This document shows positions 7,853 through 14,395 of a DNA stretch of 30,403 nt, piece by piece. Positions within the stretch are counted from its first letter, which is position 1, and each line of letters starts with the position of its first letter. Under the pieces are notes generated by a model. The model had not been told where the DNA came from. It searched no databases and saw nothing but the letters and a program-made list of their open reading frames with translations. Position numbers and translations under genes: made by a program. The DNA comes from Nitrososphaeria archaeon (GTDB taxonomy: Archaea; Thermoproteota; Nitrososphaeria; JACIWG01), in NCBI GenBank assembly GCA_014361085.1, contig JACIWG010000002.1:1-30403 (forward strand). Direction: 5' to 3'.

Positions 7853-8893
7853 ATGCATTCATCTAAAAACTATGGGCCTGTGCTGGCGAAGGTTAGAGTT
7901 GGTAAAGGAAAACTTTTAGACAAACGTAAGTATAATGCAATAATATATTCAGAAAATTTTAACACAGCAATATCTTACTTAAATGGCACAGACTATTGGA
8001 GTTACCTATCAAAATTTGCTCAAACTCTACCCTCTACATTAGAAATAGAGAGTGCACTCTATGAATACTATTATGACGAACTTAACAAATGTATTAAATA
8101 TTCTCCAGAAAACGGAAAAGTTTTCTTAAACCTTTTACATGATCTAGAACTGGTTTCGTTATTAGAGAATCTTTTATGCGCTAAATATTATGGAATAGAG
8201 TTTGAAGACTTTCAAAGCACACTCACCAAAAAAATTTTTTTAAAAAAGGTTAAGGATAGAACTTTATACGAAAATTTTTCCAAAATTCTAGACTACTTCC
8301 TAGAAAAAGCTTTAGCTTCCGAGCTTAGAAACACACTTTTAAAGCCAGTAGACGACCCAAATCTTCGCATACTAGAAATAAGACAAAAATATTGGAAAAT
8401 TCTTCTTAAAACAGTGAAGGAGAAAAGAGAATTTCAGTCAAATCTTACTGAAATTGTTAGAAGACAGTTACTAAAAGAAAACATACTACTTATGACAAGA
8501 TTAAGGAGGTTAGGTGCACCAGCAAACATTATAAGAAAGCATATAATACCATTTTCGCCGACAGAAGAAGAAGTTTTTGAAAAACTCCTATCAACACAAG
8601 ACATTAAAACACTCTCCTCCTACATAGAGGATTTACACAATATAGTGAAAGAATTTGTAGAGAGTATAACAAAATATAATGTTGAGGAGCTGAAGACAGT
8701 TTATGATAGAATTATTGCACGCGAAGCTTACAAGGTTTTTCTAGCATATCCCTTTCAGCCTGACATAGCATACGGTTACATGATTCTCAAAAGGTATGAG
8801 ATAGAGGATGTGACAAACATGCTTAAGGCTAAAATACTGGATATTGATATAGAAAGTTTAAAAAAAGTTTTAATACTGCCAATTTTTTTCTAA
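7853..8893 (+). CDS. atpC: A/V-type ATP synthase subunit C
   Basis: This 346-residue, largely helical soluble protein has the V-ATPase subunit C/AC39 pattern, with the early YGPVLAKVRVGKGKLLDKR motif and repeated helical bundles. It forms the funnel that connects the central stalk to the top of the K ring. It follows the preceding small membrane gene by one base and is followed 15 bases later by subunit K, so these genes are surely co-transcribed. Length is normal for archaeal subunit C. Divergence is high, as usual in this family, so the assignment rests on the N-terminal motif, size and position. Confidence 0.88.
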   Translation: MHSSKNYGPVLAKVRVGKGKLLDKRKYNAIIYSENFNTAISYLNGTDYWSYLSKFAQTLPSTLEIESALYEYYYDELNKCIKYSPENGKVFLNLLHDLELVSLLENLLCAKYYGIEFEDFQSTLTKKIFLKKVKDRTLYENFSKILDYFLEKALASELRNTLLKPVDDPNLRILEIRQKYWKILLKTVKEKREFQSNLTEIVRRQLLKENILLMTRLRRLGAPANIIRKHIIPFSPTEEEVFEKLLSTQDIKTLSSYIEDLHNIVKEFVESITKYNVEELKTVYDRIIAREAYKVFLAYPFQPDIAYGYMILKRYEIEDVTNMLKAKILDIDIESLKKVLILPIFF

Positions 8894-8908
8894 AACGAGT
8901 GGGGAAAA

Positions 8909-9211
8909 TTGAAGCACTTAAAACACATTTTAGGCATCATATTCCTCTGCTCTATCACCATTTTAGGTAATGGTGCACAAGCCCAAGAAACATCCTCCGC
9001 AGCCCCAAGTTTTAAGGAAATTGGTGCAGCAATAGCATTTTCTATTGCAGCAGTAGGAGCTGCAATAGGCATGGGCCAAATAGGTTCAACAGGAATCTCA
9101 GTATTGGCTGAAAAGCCTGAAATGCTTAGCAAGGTTCTTATGATTCTGCTGTTTGTTGAGGCTATCGCAATATATGGTCTAGTGCTAGCGTTCCTCATCC
9201 TCTTAGGATAG
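8909..9211 (+). CDS. atpK: A/V-type ATP synthase proteolipid subunit K with an N-terminal signal sequence
   Basis: A 100-residue proteolipid of the rotor ring. Residues 1-25 form a signal-peptide-like segment ending in AQAQ, then a short linker leads to one hairpin. The first ring helix is rich in Gly/Ala (AIAFSIAAVGAAIGMGQIG). The second carries the ion-binding glutamate E84 in LLFVEAIAIYGLV. A single-hairpin ring subunit with one carboxylate per hairpin, made as a precursor of about 100 residues, is known in some crenarchaea. The start is a TTG with a GAGTGGGGAAAA purine run ahead. The 3' end overlaps the convergent membrane protein gene by 17 bases. Confidence 0.95.
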   Translation: MKHLKHILGIIFLCSITILGNGAQAQETSSAAPSFKEIGAAIAFSIAAVGAAIGMGQIGSTGISVLAEKPEMLSKVLMILLFVEAIAIYGLVLAFLILLG

Positions 9212-9803
9212 CCTTCTTCCAAAACATTTTTAGATTCAATAAAATGTATAATGTGAAGGCTATGGTGAATATTGTTAGGCCATTAACATAATTTTGCATA
9301 CTCTGCCCCTCTTTAACGCTCAAGTAGAATATGTATGCAGGAGAAAAGGCCATTATAATTAAAATTGCAGCCTTTAAAAGATTTTTTACTCCAACTTTAA
9401 CAATAAAATCCTTTCCCAATGTTAGAGTTAAAGAGTAGACAAGTATCATAAGAGGCTGTATAACAAGAAACTTTCCATCAATTAAAAGATTAAAGAGTTC
9501 GATAGGTTTAAAGCCTACTATTAACACCGACACTATTGCTTCTGTAACCAGCCATAGTATAGCAATCTTTTCAATCCTTCGAGCTATAAATTCAGTTTTC
9601 AGCCCATTCATCTTATCAGCTACTGTTCCAAAAACTATTCCAGAAAAGCCTAGTATGAATACTATTGGATCCTTAAAAACCATTTCAACAATATTGTAGG
9701 CTAGCCTATCACTTGAACTCAATATAATGTAATAGTAAACGTATCCAGCAATAAATGTAATTAATGGCATAAGATATAATATCTTAGATAGACTCTGTTT
9801 CAT
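9195..9803 (-). CDS. Polytopic membrane protein of unknown function
   Basis: About 202 residues with six hydrophobic segments (for example LYLMPLITFIAGYVYYYII, FILGFSGIVFGTVA, WLVTEAIVSVLIVGF and FTIAFTLYILLNL) and short charged loops. I do not recognise a family motif. The ATG at 9803 is favoured because AGTGAT, a good match to the archaeal anti-Shine-Dalgarno sequence, lies seven bases before it. A GTG at 9815 would add four residues. It overlaps the end of the tRNA methyltransferase gene by 20 bases, so both are in one transcript, and it runs tail to tail into atpK. No function is proposed. Confidence 0.7.
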   Translation of the reverse strand: MKQSLSKILYLMPLITFIAGYVYYYIILSSSDRLAYNIVEMVFKDPIVFILGFSGIVFGTVADKMNGLKTEFIARRIEKIAILWLVTEAIVSVLIVGFKPIELFNLLIDGKFLVIQPLMILVYSLTLTLGKDFIVKVGVKNLLKAAILIIMAFSPAYIFYLSVKEGQSMQNYVNGLTIFTIAFTLYILLNLKMFWKKAILRG

Positions 9804-10632
9804 TATATTTATCACTTCCCTCGCAAGAGTTTTCTATAAATGATGTATTAACTTTTAGGAAAGCCTTTCTAGCGAACATAAGATATGCAGTATGCGCTAT
9901 CATCCTAGTAGAAGGCCTACTCATACCCTCTCTAGCTTCAATGCCTCTGCATAAAAGTTCAACGGTGTGAATGTTTACAAAACCGTGTCTCTTCAATTCT
10001 ATGGCAAGCTTTTCAGCTTGATTTATTGTTGGAAGAATCGCTGCAATAGCACCACCACCCTTTAGAGCATTATAAGCAGGTCCTGCGACCATCCAAGGTG
10101 CACCGACATCGATCAGAACAGCGTCAACATTTTTTTCATCAAAACCATGTGAAGCATCCCTATTTTTTATTACAACATAATCCTGTAAGCCAGCCTTTTT
10201 CAGGTTACGTTCAGCTATTTCTATAAACTCAGGCCTTATTTCGTAAGAATAGACTTTTCCAGTCGGCCTTACAAAGTTTGCGATGGCAGTTGTTAAAACA
10301 CCACTTCCTGTGCCAGCTTCGACAACAACTGATCCAGGACATATTCCGGTCTCCATAACAATTAATCCTATATCCTTAGGATAAACAATCTGTGTCTTCC
10401 TTTCACTTTTCATCAAATAGTCTATCAGGAATGGTTCAAGGAGTATGATGTCCTGGCCTAAGTTTGTTTTTATCACGTCACCAAACCTTTTTCCAATCAG
10501 GTCAGAGAATCTTATCACACCTACATGTGTATGGAAATCTAGTCTAGGGTCTACTTTTACAAGCCAACTTTTCCCCTTCAAACTGTACAATAATACTGTA
10601 CACCCTTCATGCACAAGCTTTTCTTGCATCAT
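9784..10632 (-). CDS. trmI: tRNA (adenine-N1)-methyltransferase, TrmI family
   Basis: A roughly 282-residue class I SAM-dependent methyltransferase. The N-terminal beta domain is followed by VVVEAGTGSGVLTTAIA (SAM motif I), YSYEIRPEFIEIAERNL (motif II) and an acidic VDAVLIDVGAPW (motif IV). These match archaeal TrmI/Gcd14 enzymes, which place m1A at positions 57 and 58 of the tRNA T-loop. The frame is open to 10674, but the MMQEKL start at 10632 is preferred. A GTTTAAAAATTTG TATA-like box centred about 24 bases upstream indicates a leaderless message beginning there. It forms a two-gene unit with the membrane protein downstream. Confidence 0.9.
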   Translation of the reverse strand: MMQEKLVHEGCTVLLYSLKGKSWLVKVDPRLDFHTHVGVIRFSDLIGKRFGDVIKTNLGQDIILLEPFLIDYLMKSERKTQIVYPKDIGLIVMETGICPGSVVVEAGTGSGVLTTAIANFVRPTGKVYSYEIRPEFIEIAERNLKKAGLQDYVVIKNRDASHGFDEKNVDAVLIDVGAPWMVAGPAYNALKGGGAIAAILPTINQAEKLAIELKRHGFVNIHTVELLCRGIEAREGMSRPSTRMIAHTAYLMFARKAFLKVNTSFIENSCEGSDKYNETESI

Positions 10633-10685
10633 ATACGCTTGTTCAAGCAAATTTTTAAACACTCTCCAAAGCAATTTTTGCTAAT

Positions 10686-10697
10686 GTTTAAATATAG
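10686..10697 (+). promoter_or_regulatory. TATA-like box of the TRAM-protein gene
   Basis: GTTTAAATATAG is a close match to an archaeal TATA box. With the usual spacing of about 26 bases, transcription would begin near 10715-10720. That is downstream of the out-of-frame ATG at 10709, and it supports use of the TTG at 10732. The divergent methyltransferase promoter lies 30 bases away on the other strand. Confidence 0.5.
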
Positions 10698-10731
10698 TTC
10701 TTATTGATATGGGTCAGAGGCAAAGATCTAC

Positions 10732-10992
10732 TTGGAAGAGGAGGAAAACACCCAACAGCGTGGCAGAAGAGGAGGAAAAAGGCGATTTCCATCATCTTAT
10801 TTCAGAGAAAAACCGGTTAAGGTAGGAGATGTAGTTGAGCTAACTATAACAGAGATCAGTAGGAGAGGAGATGGCTTGGCAAGAGTACAAGGATATGTCA
10901 TTTTTGTACCGAACACAAACAAAGGAGACACAATCAAAGCTAAAATTACACAGGTGCTTCCAAGCCACGCAGTTGGCGAGGTAGTAGTGTAA
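10732..10992 (+). CDS. TRAM-domain protein, probable RNA-binding
   Basis: An 86-residue protein with a basic RG-rich N-terminal tail (QQRGRRGGKRR) followed by a TRAM domain (KVGDVVELTITEISRRGDGL, then YVIFVPNTNKGD and AKITQVLPSHAVGEVV). Stand-alone archaeal TRAM proteins are small RNA-binding, cold-shock-like proteins thought to act as RNA chaperones. The initiation codon is TTG, because the frame has a stop at 10705 and no ATG or GTG before the TTG. An AGAGG sequence about 12 bases upstream may act as a weak ribosome binding site. It appears monocistronic, with a good terminator after it. Confidence 0.85.
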   Translation: MEEEENTQQRGRRGGKRRFPSSYFREKPVKVGDVVELTITEISRRGDGLARVQGYVIFVPNTNKGDTIKAKITQVLPSHAVGEVVV

Positions 10993-11009
10993 AAGAAAAT
11001 TTTTTATTA

Positions 11010-11042
11010 CCTGAAGAAAAAGTCTTCAGGCCCCATTTTTTT
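11010..11042 (+). terminator. Hairpin plus T-tract terminator after the TRAM gene
   Basis: CCTGAAGA (11010-11017) and TCTTCAGG (11023-11030) form a perfect 8-base stem with an AAAAG loop. The stem is followed by CCCCA and a run of seven T residues at 11036-11042. This is the layout of an intrinsic terminator. Archaeal RNA polymerases mainly need the T-run, so the hairpin may add stability to the 3' end. Confidence 0.65.
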
Positions 11043-11084
11043 CTCTTAAAATTTTTTTATCCGACCACTTTCCTAGCATATCTT

Positions 11085-12032
11085 ATGAACATTTTAGAGA
11101 AAACGTTTAATGATATAAGAAGAATGAAGGTTAGAGGGGCTGGAAGAATCGCTAGGTTTGCTGTTAAAGCACTTGAAGAATATTGCTTAACACTTGATTT
11201 TTCTTCAAAAGAGGATTTTGTAAGAAAGCTAGAGGAGGCTGGAGAATATTTGAAGGGTTCAAGACCTACTGCTGTATCACTTCCAAATGCAATAAACTAT
11301 GTTATAAACAACTTTAAAAGAGAAGCTTATAATCTTGAGGGAGAAGGCTCTTTAAAAGATTCTTTCAAAAGGTGGTGTGAAGATTTTATTGAAAAAAGCA
11401 GTAATGCTGTTAAGAATATTGGTTTAATTGGGTCTAAGAGGATAAGGGACGGGGATGTTCTTTTAACACACTGTAACAGTGAAGCAGCCCTTTCAATAAT
11501 TCTTACAGCACATGAGCAGAACAAGAATATCAAAGTTTACTGTACTGAGACTAGGCCGAAATTTCAGGGACTAATTTCAGCATCTATACTTTCACAGAAT
11601 GGTGTTGATGTTACATTAATAGTTGATTCTGCTGTAAGATATTTCATGAATAGGGTGGACCAAGTTATCGTTGGTGCGGATGCTATAGCAGCAAATGGTG
11701 CAATAGTTAACAAGATAGGAACTTCTTTGATAGCCTTAGCTGCTAAGGAGGCTAGAAGTAGGTTCATGGTTGCAGCTGAAAGCTATAAGATTAGTCCACA
11801 GACGTTTTTCGGAGACCTTATTACCATTGAAGAGAGACCAAAATATGAGATTGTTTCGAAAGATTGGCTTTCTAAAAATATGAATGTTAAGGTTTCTAAC
11901 CCCTCATTTGATATAACACCAGCAGAATATGTTGACGCTATAGTAACAGAGGTGGGCATATTCCCTCCGCAGGGAATATTTATACTATATAAGGAAATGT
12001 ATGGCTTCTCATTTAAAGATGTGCTACAATAA
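11085..12032 (+). CDS. eIF-2B-like sugar-phosphate isomerase, probable ribose-1,5-bisphosphate isomerase
   Basis: A 315-residue member of the eIF2B alpha/beta/delta and MtnA superfamily. MKVRGAGRIARFAV at the N-terminus, LLTHCNSEAA with C130, and VGADAIAANGAIVNKIGT with D199 are present. The cysteine and aspartate match the catalytic pair of the archaeal ribose-1,5-bisphosphate isomerase (C133 and D202 in Thermococcus). That enzyme makes ribulose-1,5-bisphosphate from the product of AMP phosphorylase for type III Rubisco. The RGAG segment and HCNSEAA favour this over methylthioribose-1-phosphate isomerase or an initiation factor subunit, but specificity is inferred. AMP phosphorylase and Rubisco are not in this window. 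Confidence 0.78.
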   Translation: MNILEKTFNDIRRMKVRGAGRIARFAVKALEEYCLTLDFSSKEDFVRKLEEAGEYLKGSRPTAVSLPNAINYVINNFKREAYNLEGEGSLKDSFKRWCEDFIEKSSNAVKNIGLIGSKRIRDGDVLLTHCNSEAALSIILTAHEQNKNIKVYCTETRPKFQGLISASILSQNGVDVTLIVDSAVRYFMNRVDQVIVGADAIAANGAIVNKIGTSLIALAAKEARSRFMVAAESYKISPQTFFGDLITIEERPKYEIVSKDWLSKNMNVKVSNPSFDITPAEYVDAIVTEVGIFPPQGIFILYKEMYGFSFKDVLQ

Positions 12033-12049
12033 AAATTTATAAAAAATTT

Positions 12050-12065
12050 TGAGGGGTTACCCTCA
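12050..12065 (-). terminator. Hairpin between convergent genes, likely terminator for the Cys-rich gene
   Basis: TGAGGG and CCCTCA form a perfect 6-base stem with a GTTA loop just after the stop codon of the minus-strand gene. On the minus strand it is followed by AAAATTTTTTATAAATTTTT, a T-rich release region. On the plus strand no T-run follows it, although the AT-rich stretch at 12031-12050 directly follows the isomerase stop. Confidence 0.5.
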
Positions 12066-12067
12066 TT

Positions 12068-12367
12068 CTATACTAGATCGTCTCCGCCGAATCTTTTAAT
12101 ATCCTTGCTACGAAGTTTAATGTTTAGTTTGAAATCGTTTGGTGATGTCGTTTCAGCTGTCAACCTTTTGACTGTTAACCCACACCTGTTTCCTGAAATA
12201 AGTTTACCTCTTAAACATGTTACATACGCGCATGTTTGAGGATTACAGGGTTCGTTGACAAAATTACACCATGGTCTACCCCCTTTAAAAGATAACATTT
12301 TGCGGCCGCAGCGGAAAAACTCGCATCTAGCTGTGCAAGGTTTGGCCGTAGAAAATTCAGCCATCAT
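12068..12367 (-). CDS. Conserved-looking cysteine-rich protein, probable metal binding, function unknown
   Basis: A 99-residue soluble protein with nine cysteines in its first two thirds: PCTARCEFFRC, then WCNFVNEPC, CAYVTC and RCGLTVKR. This density and spacing suggest one or two zinc or iron-sulfur sites. The C-terminal third is basic and lacks cysteine. The general pattern resembles small uncharacterised archaeal proteins ending in a CGLTVKR-type motif, but I cannot name a family with certainty. The first of two ATG codons (12365-12367) is used. It is transcribed away from the tRNA endonuclease group, about 57 bases after that gene's end on the same strand. Confidence 0.72.
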   Translation of the reverse strand: MMAEFSTAKPCTARCEFFRCGRKMLSFKGGRPWCNFVNEPCNPQTCAYVTCLRGKLISGNRCGLTVKRLTAETTSPNDFKLNIKLRSKDIKRFGGDDLV

Positions 12368-12424
12368 TATTCACTGCTACCTAATACTTTCTAGGAGGGT
12401 GGATTAAAAGTTTTCTAAAATTGG

Positions 12425-12976
12425 CTATCCTTTCCACCATTCAAAGGCCAAATATTTTGGGCAAATGTCATCTGCTATTGCTATAATGAACTTTTTCCTA
12501 ACTGTTGTTGCAAGCCTTCCTGATAGTACAAGGTATGTTGCAGACAGTTTATCAGTTTCCTTAACCACTCGAACAATATAGGGTGCATGGTCTATACCTG
12601 GACCCCTTTCATAAACTGCGAAATCGCAGCCAAATTTTATTCCAGGCAATACTATATAGTTTTTATTTCTTAGATCCTTGTATACTGCATATTTTCTCTC
12701 AAAGTCTACATAATCTTTTTTGCAAACCTTAAAAAGTTCTTCATAAGAAATTTCTTTTCCACTCTGATCAACTACCTTTAAAAGCCTCCTTTCAACAAGA
12801 TACAGGCCTTCTATTGGGTCTAGAATTAGTGGTGCTTGAAAATCAAAATTTTTTGGCTTATGTATTCCCAGAGGTTTACCGTAGAAACCTAGCTTATAGA
12901 GTTCTCTTGATTCGATGATATTCCATACGATTATCCTGTTCCCTAAAAGTTGTCCAGTGAACATTCTATAATACAC
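12425..12976 (-). CDS. endA: tRNA-splicing endonuclease
   Basis: This 183-residue protein cuts introns from precursor tRNAs at bulge-helix-bulge motifs. The C-terminal catalytic domain begins at YAVYKDLRNKNYIVLPG. It shows the general-base tyrosine Y122 in FGCDFAVYE, the histidine H130 in GPGIDHAPY, and the lysine in TTVRKK (K161 or K162). The length fits the single-domain archaeal EndA that works as a homotetramer, or the catalytic alpha subunit of the heterotetrameric type. A separate structural subunit is not seen here. The GTG start at 12976 overlaps the stop of the upstream gene by one base and has an AGGA motif five bases before it. The ATG at 12964 is an alternative. Confidence 0.93.
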   Translation of the reverse strand: MYYRMFTGQLLGNRIIVWNIIESRELYKLGFYGKPLGIHKPKNFDFQAPLILDPIEGLYLVERRLLKVVDQSGKEISYEELFKVCKKDYVDFERKYAVYKDLRNKNYIVLPGIKFGCDFAVYERGPGIDHAPYIVRVVKETDKLSATYLVLSGRLATTVRKKFIIAIADDICPKYLAFEWWKG

Positions 12977-13629
12977 TATATTCCTAGAGCAAGTATTGTT
13001 ACTGCATCTGTTGCCTTAAGGCAGGCGTCAGAGAGGTTTTCTATTCTATCCAATATGTCTAGGAGCAGAAACGCTCCTGTAGCGTTAGAGATTAGTGGAG
13101 GTAAACTCATGCTTAATGTCCTATACTTTTCATCTATCTGCTTCTCTATATTCTCAACCTCCAAAGCTATTTCTGGAACCTTCTGCGGGTTTATTGTCAA
13201 CATTCTCACAACCTCACTCATCTTTTGCACAACATCTATTGACATCAAAATTAGTTCTTCAACATCCTTTTCAACATTATATTTTTTAAAAATGTCTGCA
13301 TCAACCTGTCCAAGTCTAAATGTTATAGAGTAAACGTAATCAACTATATCTTCTATGGAAAAGGCGCTTCTCAACACGTCTTCTCGATTAAGAATCATGT
13401 TTCCCATACTCATAAGCTCCTTAACCAAGCCCCTCCTATACCTTTCAACCTCATCCTCAACCTTCTTAGCTTCCTCAATATAGTTTTTTACACCATCCCT
13501 GTTACCATTTATCAATTCACTGTACGCGTTCAAGATTATCCTAACTCCTTCAACAACCTTTCTAGCCTCGTCAGTAAGCAGTGAAAGAGTCTTCCTCTTT
13601 GCCCTAAGCTCCGCTTCACCCTCGTACAT
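12976..13629 (-). CDS. PhoU-like DUF47 family protein
   Basis: A 217-residue all-helical protein without membrane segments. It has the repeated E..D metal-binding pattern of the PhoU/DUF47 group (for example EEAKKVEDEVERYRRGL, FSIEDIVDYVY, and EVENIEKQIDEKY). DUF47 proteins are thought to regulate Pit-type phosphate transporters or to bind metal clusters. No phosphate transporter lies next to it here, so its partner is unknown. It is translationally coupled to endA through the overlapping stop and start at 12976, which may simply reflect compact genome organisation. Confidence 0.82.
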   Translation of the reverse strand: MYEGEAELRAKRKTLSLLTDEARKVVEGVRIILNAYSELINGNRDGVKNYIEEAKKVEDEVERYRRGLVKELMSMGNMILNREDVLRSAFSIEDIVDYVYSITFRLGQVDADIFKKYNVEKDVEELILMSIDVVQKMSEVVRMLTINPQKVPEIALEVENIEKQIDEKYRTLSMSLPPLISNATGAFLLLDILDRIENLSDACLKATDAVTILALGI

Positions 13630-13672
13630 ACTTGAATCTACATATACTATAAAATAATAATTTATAACTCTT

Positions 13673-14353
13673 TCATTTTTTTACATGAGAATGTTCTAAA
13701 ATTTCCTTCTTGAATTTTGCTGCAGCATTTTTCGGGTCCTTGCTTGATGTTATAGCCCTTCCCACTACAATAATCTTAGCTCCTGCTTCAATCATTAGCC
13801 CAGCTGTTTCTAAAGTGATTCCACCTGCGGCTGAGACTATAAGCCCAGTAAGTTCAGCAATATTTCTAACTATTTCCACATTATCCCTAACACTTGCACC
13901 ACTCCTCTCCTGATCTATTGCAGTATGAGCGCAAACCATATTTACACCAAGACCCTTTAATTCGATAGCTCTTTCTACCTGTGATTTTACTCCAAGCAGG
14001 TCAGCCATCAAAAGGACACCCTTTTCTCTTGCACCTCTTACAGCTTCTTTCACAACATCATTTGGAGCCAACCCTGAAATAGAAACTATGTCTGCACCAG
14101 CATCAGCGGCCATGGAAACTTCAATGTAGCCAACATCTAAAGTTTTCATGTCCGCAAGGATTATCTTGTCTGAAAAAACTTTCTTCAAAGTTCTTATTGA
14201 CGGTATCCCGACAGACTTTATTAGTGGGGTACCTGCTTCAAGTATGTCCACATAATCTTTGGCTTCGAATGCAACCTTTAGGGCTGACTCTAATTCAAGT
14301 AAGTCTAGAGCAAGCTGCAATTTGGGAGAAACAAAATCTTCTATAGAGACCAT
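13673..14353 (-). CDS. hps: 3-hexulose-6-phosphate synthase (OMP decarboxylase superfamily)
   Basis: A 226-residue TIM-barrel enzyme. LQLALDLLELESAL with D17, LEAGTPLIKSVG with E39, and the catalytic DMKTLD (D68, K70, D73) are the HPS signature within the OMPDC superfamily. The GTPLIKS segment and MKT.D.G..E pattern favour HPS over orotidine-5'-phosphate decarboxylase. In archaea without the oxidative pentose phosphate pathway, HPS runs in reverse to make ribulose-5-phosphate from fructose-6-phosphate by way of hexulose-6-phosphate, together with a PHI isomerase. PHI is not adjacent, and no fusion is present. A short AAAATTTATAG box precedes the ATG at 14353, consistent with leaderless expression. 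Confidence 0.9.
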   Translation of the reverse strand: MVSIEDFVSPKLQLALDLLELESALKVAFEAKDYVDILEAGTPLIKSVGIPSIRTLKKVFSDKIILADMKTLDVGYIEVSMAADAGADIVSISGLAPNDVVKEAVRGAREKGVLLMADLLGVKSQVERAIELKGLGVNMVCAHTAIDQERSGASVRDNVEIVRNIAELTGLIVSAAGGITLETAGLMIEAGAKIIVVGRAITSSKDPKNAAAKFKKEILEHSHVKK

Positions 14354-14395
14354 TAGCAGTACTATAAATTTTGGCCAATAAAAATTTTGTTAACC

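Noticed and set aside
10709..10825. ATG-initiated 38-codon frame overlapping the start of the TRAM gene, as if the TRAM protein had a frameshifted N-terminus
   Set aside because: The ATG lies only about 17 bases after the TATA centre, probably upstream of the transcription start. The TTG frame alone gives a sensible RG-rich tail leading into the TRAM domain.
13673..14353. Orotidine-5'-phosphate decarboxylase as identity for the OMPDC-superfamily gene
   Set aside because: LEAGTPLIKS and the DMKTLD..G..E pattern are those of hexulose-phosphate synthase, not of PyrF.
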